Made by a program: the position numbers and the translations under genes. This document shows, piece by piece, positions 20,349 to 22,172 of a stretch of 22,172 bases of DNA. The notes below the pieces were generated by a model. It did not search any database. It was not told the origin of the DNA and saw only the letters and a program-made list of their open reading frames with translations. Origin of the DNA: JAMCXS01 sp964459065 (GTDB lineage: Bacteria > Acidobacteriota > Terriglobia > UBA7540). How positions within the stretch are numbered: position 1 is the first letter of the stretch; every line of letters starts with the position of its first letter. The stretch covers positions 1 to 22,172 of the forward strand of contig CAYWMN010000034.1 in assembly GCA_964459065.1 (NCBI GenBank), given 5' to 3'.

Positions 20349-21710
20349 TCAAGAAGGCATACCGAGTGATTCCATGTAGAGCGCAATTTCGCGCTCCAGA
20401 TTCTCCAACAGGTTTCCCCGCGTCCTCTGCAGCCGGACGGAACGGCGGGGCAGGGTTAGCTTCAACAGGAGATGGCGACCCCGGTTTCTTGCCAGCCAGC
20501 GGTAACGCCACAGATAAGCTCCTGAAAGGGGCAGCGTCAGGGCGTAGTATCCGGCGGCGGCCCGGCCCCACACGAGATCAAGCAGCAGCACCTGCAGTGT
20601 GTAGCAGCTCAAAACCACAAAAGCCCGCAGCAGCCATTCGACCTTGGGATCGCGCTTGGCGGACTTCTTCAGCAGTCCTGACAGAAATAGAATCACCCCG
20701 GGCGCCGCATGATTCGCCAGGCCATAAAGGGCGATGGGGAATCCGGCCACGCTCTCCAGCCAGGCCAACGCCACCCGAAAACCCGATTCCTGCCATCCGG
20801 CGGAGGTTTCAATCGACAACCGGTTGAGCGAGCAACGCCGCCGCGCCTCGCGGTAGTCCTCCACCTGGTTCCTGAGCGTTACCAGGCGTCCGGGATCCGC
20901 CTGATTCTGTTCCTCAATCCATTGCCGGACCAGGCCGCTGAGGTGGAGGTCTGCAGGCTGCTGCTTCCAGTCGGGCAATTGCGACCACTCTTCCCGGATC
21001 TCCTCGTGCGTAATGTCCTCAAGGTCGCGACGGAAGTATTCGAGTTCCGAGGGCGCCAGCGCAAAGACATTGTCTTGCAGATGATTCTGAACCGCCTCGC
21101 CGAGTTGGGCTTGGGATTCCAAATGGTTCTGGGGGACTCCCTCGGGTGAAGACAGGGCTCGAATGGGACCGTGAAAGTAAAGCAGCGGCGCAGTCTTTCG
21201 GGTACCCGGCGGCAGAAAGCTGTGAAGCGCAAAAACCGCCGGCTGAAGTTGCTGTTCAGCAGCAGCAAAGGCGATGTGGACGGCCAGGTCTGCGCCTGCC
21301 ACCTCCTCGCCGGGGTTGTTTCCAGTGTGGCCGGCGAATAGCGCGATGGTTTCCCAGTTTGCCCAGGCGCTGGTTAACTGGCTTAGACTCTGTGGTGGAT
21401 CTTCAGCAGCGGGGTCGATGGGAATGATTCCCAAGCCCCGGCCGATGAGCCTTTGCAAAGTCCCTCGCATGGCTTGCGGGGGCAGAAGGAAGAGGACGCT
21501 CCGGTCAAGAGCCGCCGCCAGCATCAGAGCGAAACGGAAACTCGCCGGATAGTTCAGGATCAACAAAGCCGGATGGGACGCGGGAAGCCTGGCGGAGTTC
21601 AGCAGGCGGACTTTGGGGCGCCAAAGCCGCACTACGAAGCGGACCATCGCGCGCAGCAGCGGGTAGAGTGCCGGGACCTTCCAGAGGCGGTTGACAGAAT
21701 CGTTTCGCAA
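20349..21710 (-). CDS. Membrane protein resembling a lysophospholipid acyltransferase with lost catalytic motif
   Basis: This 453-residue protein starts at TTG 21710, preceded by AGGAAAGG at 21720-21727; an in-frame TAA at 21759-21761 excludes an upstream start. It resembles glycerol-3-phosphate/lysophospholipid acyltransferases with an extra C-terminal membrane part. The expected NHxxxxD motif is replaced by NYPASFR (53-59) and the FPEG motif by FAGHTG (125-130). Residues ~330-420 have several membrane segments (FPIALYGLANHAAPGVILFL, then FVVLSCYTLQVLLLDLVWGR). The His and Asp of the acyl-transfer motif are absent, so it may be a non-catalytic relative, perhaps a lipid-binding or scaffold protein. 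It is 36 bp from the creatininase-family gene. The family call is moderate. Confidence 0.45.
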   Translation of the reverse strand: MRNDSVNRLWKVPALYPLLRAMVRFVVRLWRPKVRLLNSARLPASHPALLILNYPASFRFALMLAAALDRSVLFLLPPQAMRGTLQRLIGRGLGIIPIDPAAEDPPQSLSQLTSAWANWETIALFAGHTGNNPGEEVAGADLAVHIAFAAAEQQLQPAVFALHSFLPPGTRKTAPLLYFHGPIRALSSPEGVPQNHLESQAQLGEAVQNHLQDNVFALAPSELEYFRRDLEDITHEEIREEWSQLPDWKQQPADLHLSGLVRQWIEEQNQADPGRLVTLRNQVEDYREARRRCSLNRLSIETSAGWQESGFRVALAWLESVAGFPIALYGLANHAAPGVILFLSGLLKKSAKRDPKVEWLLRAFVVLSCYTLQVLLLDLVWGRAAAGYYALTLPLSGAYLWRYRWLARNRGRHLLLKLTLPRRSVRLQRTRGNLLENLEREIALYMESLGMPS

Positions 21711-21758
21711 ATCGAACGGCCTTTCCTGTGAATCGGGACGCGGAGTCCGGCGTTCCGG

Positions 21759-22172
21759 TTACCGCCTCGCCCTGTGGCGCGAGGACGAAGGCATGGCGCT
21801 GCTTTCCCAACCTTCAACGGTTCCAGCGGGGCGCACGATCGTCTCCGAAAGTCTGTAAATCTTCTGAAACTTGCTTCCATTCCGGCCGACCAGCCGCAGT
21901 CGAAAGTAAGGCACGCCGTGGAGGTGCTCGACCTGAATGGGAAACATTCCTTTGAGGTTGCTTTCGACGTAGGCGGTAACGTAGTGATGTTGCGTGAGTG
22001 ACCAGGTGAAGACGCGAATGTGGGTGAAATCAAATTTCTCAGAATTAACGCGGTCGGCCACCAGATATTGCGGAACCGGTTGGCCCTCGTCCGTCACCGT
22101 GTTGAGGACGAACCAGGCCACCAGGTTGTAGTTGGCAGCATATTGGGCGATTGCCGGAGGAATGTCGAGGCT
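21759..22172 (-). CDS. Unknown protein, C-terminal part (partial, 5' end outside window)
   Basis: The frame is open from the right window edge to TAA at 21759-21761, so 137 residues are visible. The start lies outside the window: a GTG at 22121 is only internal, because the preceding residues (IAQYAANYNL) continue the fold. The sequence contains AWFVLNTVTDEGQPVPQYLV, FTHIRVFTWSLTQHHYVTAY, VESNLKGMFPIQVEHLHGVP and YFRLRLVGRNGSKFQKIYRL. This is a compact beta-rich domain with a disordered tail (ESSAMPSSSRHRARR). No family was recognised. It ends 48 bp before the acyltransferase-like gene and probably shares its transcript. Confidence 0.5.
   Translation of the reverse strand, partial: SLDIPPAIAQYAANYNLVAWFVLNTVTDEGQPVPQYLVADRVNSEKFDFTHIRVFTWSLTQHHYVTAYVESNLKGMFPIQVEHLHGVPYFRLRLVGRNGSKFQKIYRLSETIVRPAGTVEGWESSAMPSSSRHRARR

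Overview
The window is GC-rich (high fifties percent by eye) and has two parts. Positions 1-16001 are the head and tail structural module of a tailed, siphovirus-like phage, all on the + strand. Positions 16231-22172 are chromosomal housekeeping genes. The style of the host genes (PilZ, DUF5666, creatininase and ornithine-cyclodeaminase genes, and text-like intergenic repeats such as ATTTCAGATT) and the phage-module protein types suggest a soil Acidobacteriota genome. That assignment is inference, since no marker gene is present.

Phage module, left to right: C-terminus of a protease/scaffold-type protein (2-166); capsid decoration protein (283-693); major capsid protein (922-1857); head-tail connector (1983-2468); virion-morphogenesis protein of the Mu gpG / Phage_tail_S type (2590-3126); probable tail terminator (3271-3825); a secreted-looking beta-helix protein (3881-5863) set between terminator and tail tube; tail tube (5907-6506); two tail-assembly chaperone-like genes (6548-7033, 7041-7244); a short tape measure (7292-8152); a distal-tail-type protein (8220-8606); a 60-residue fragment (8674-8856) and a 1329-residue hub (8906-12895) that together look like one hub protein interrupted by a large carbohydrate-active module; then three genes for fibre/adhesin-type proteins (12959-16001), the last again a beta-helix protein with a signal peptide. 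The order head, connector, terminator, tube, chaperone, tape measure, hub, fibre is the classic long-tail order. No integrase, terminase, portal, holin or endolysin is visible in the window, and host genes begin 229 bp after the last fibre gene.

The most unusual features are the hub carrying a (alpha/alpha)-toroid glycosidase-like domain and a CBM-like domain ahead of its conserved part, and the two beta-helix proteins that start with Sec signal peptides. A third is the set of loose, repeat-bearing gaps between the head genes: a REPIN-like double palindrome, nested inverted repeats and tandem ATTTCAGATT units. These fit a long-resident, host-adapted prophage or a domesticated particle better than a freshly acquired phage.

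Host part: a CorA-type metal channel (16231-17310), a small PilZ-like protein (17396-17734) and a secreted DUF5666 protein (17833-18243) lie on the + strand. Facing them on the - strand is a probable operon read from right to left: a partial unknown gene running off the window, a membrane protein resembling a catalytically dead lysophospholipid acyltransferase, a creatininase-family amidohydrolase with a C-terminal membrane anchor, and an ornithine cyclodeaminase/mu-crystallin-family enzyme. The CorA and DUF5666 genes both have a -10-like box 7-8 nt before the start codon and no Shine-Dalgarno sequence, so both may be leaderless. No tRNA, rRNA, CRISPR array or insertion sequence was seen, and no gene-free stretch exceeds 300 bp.
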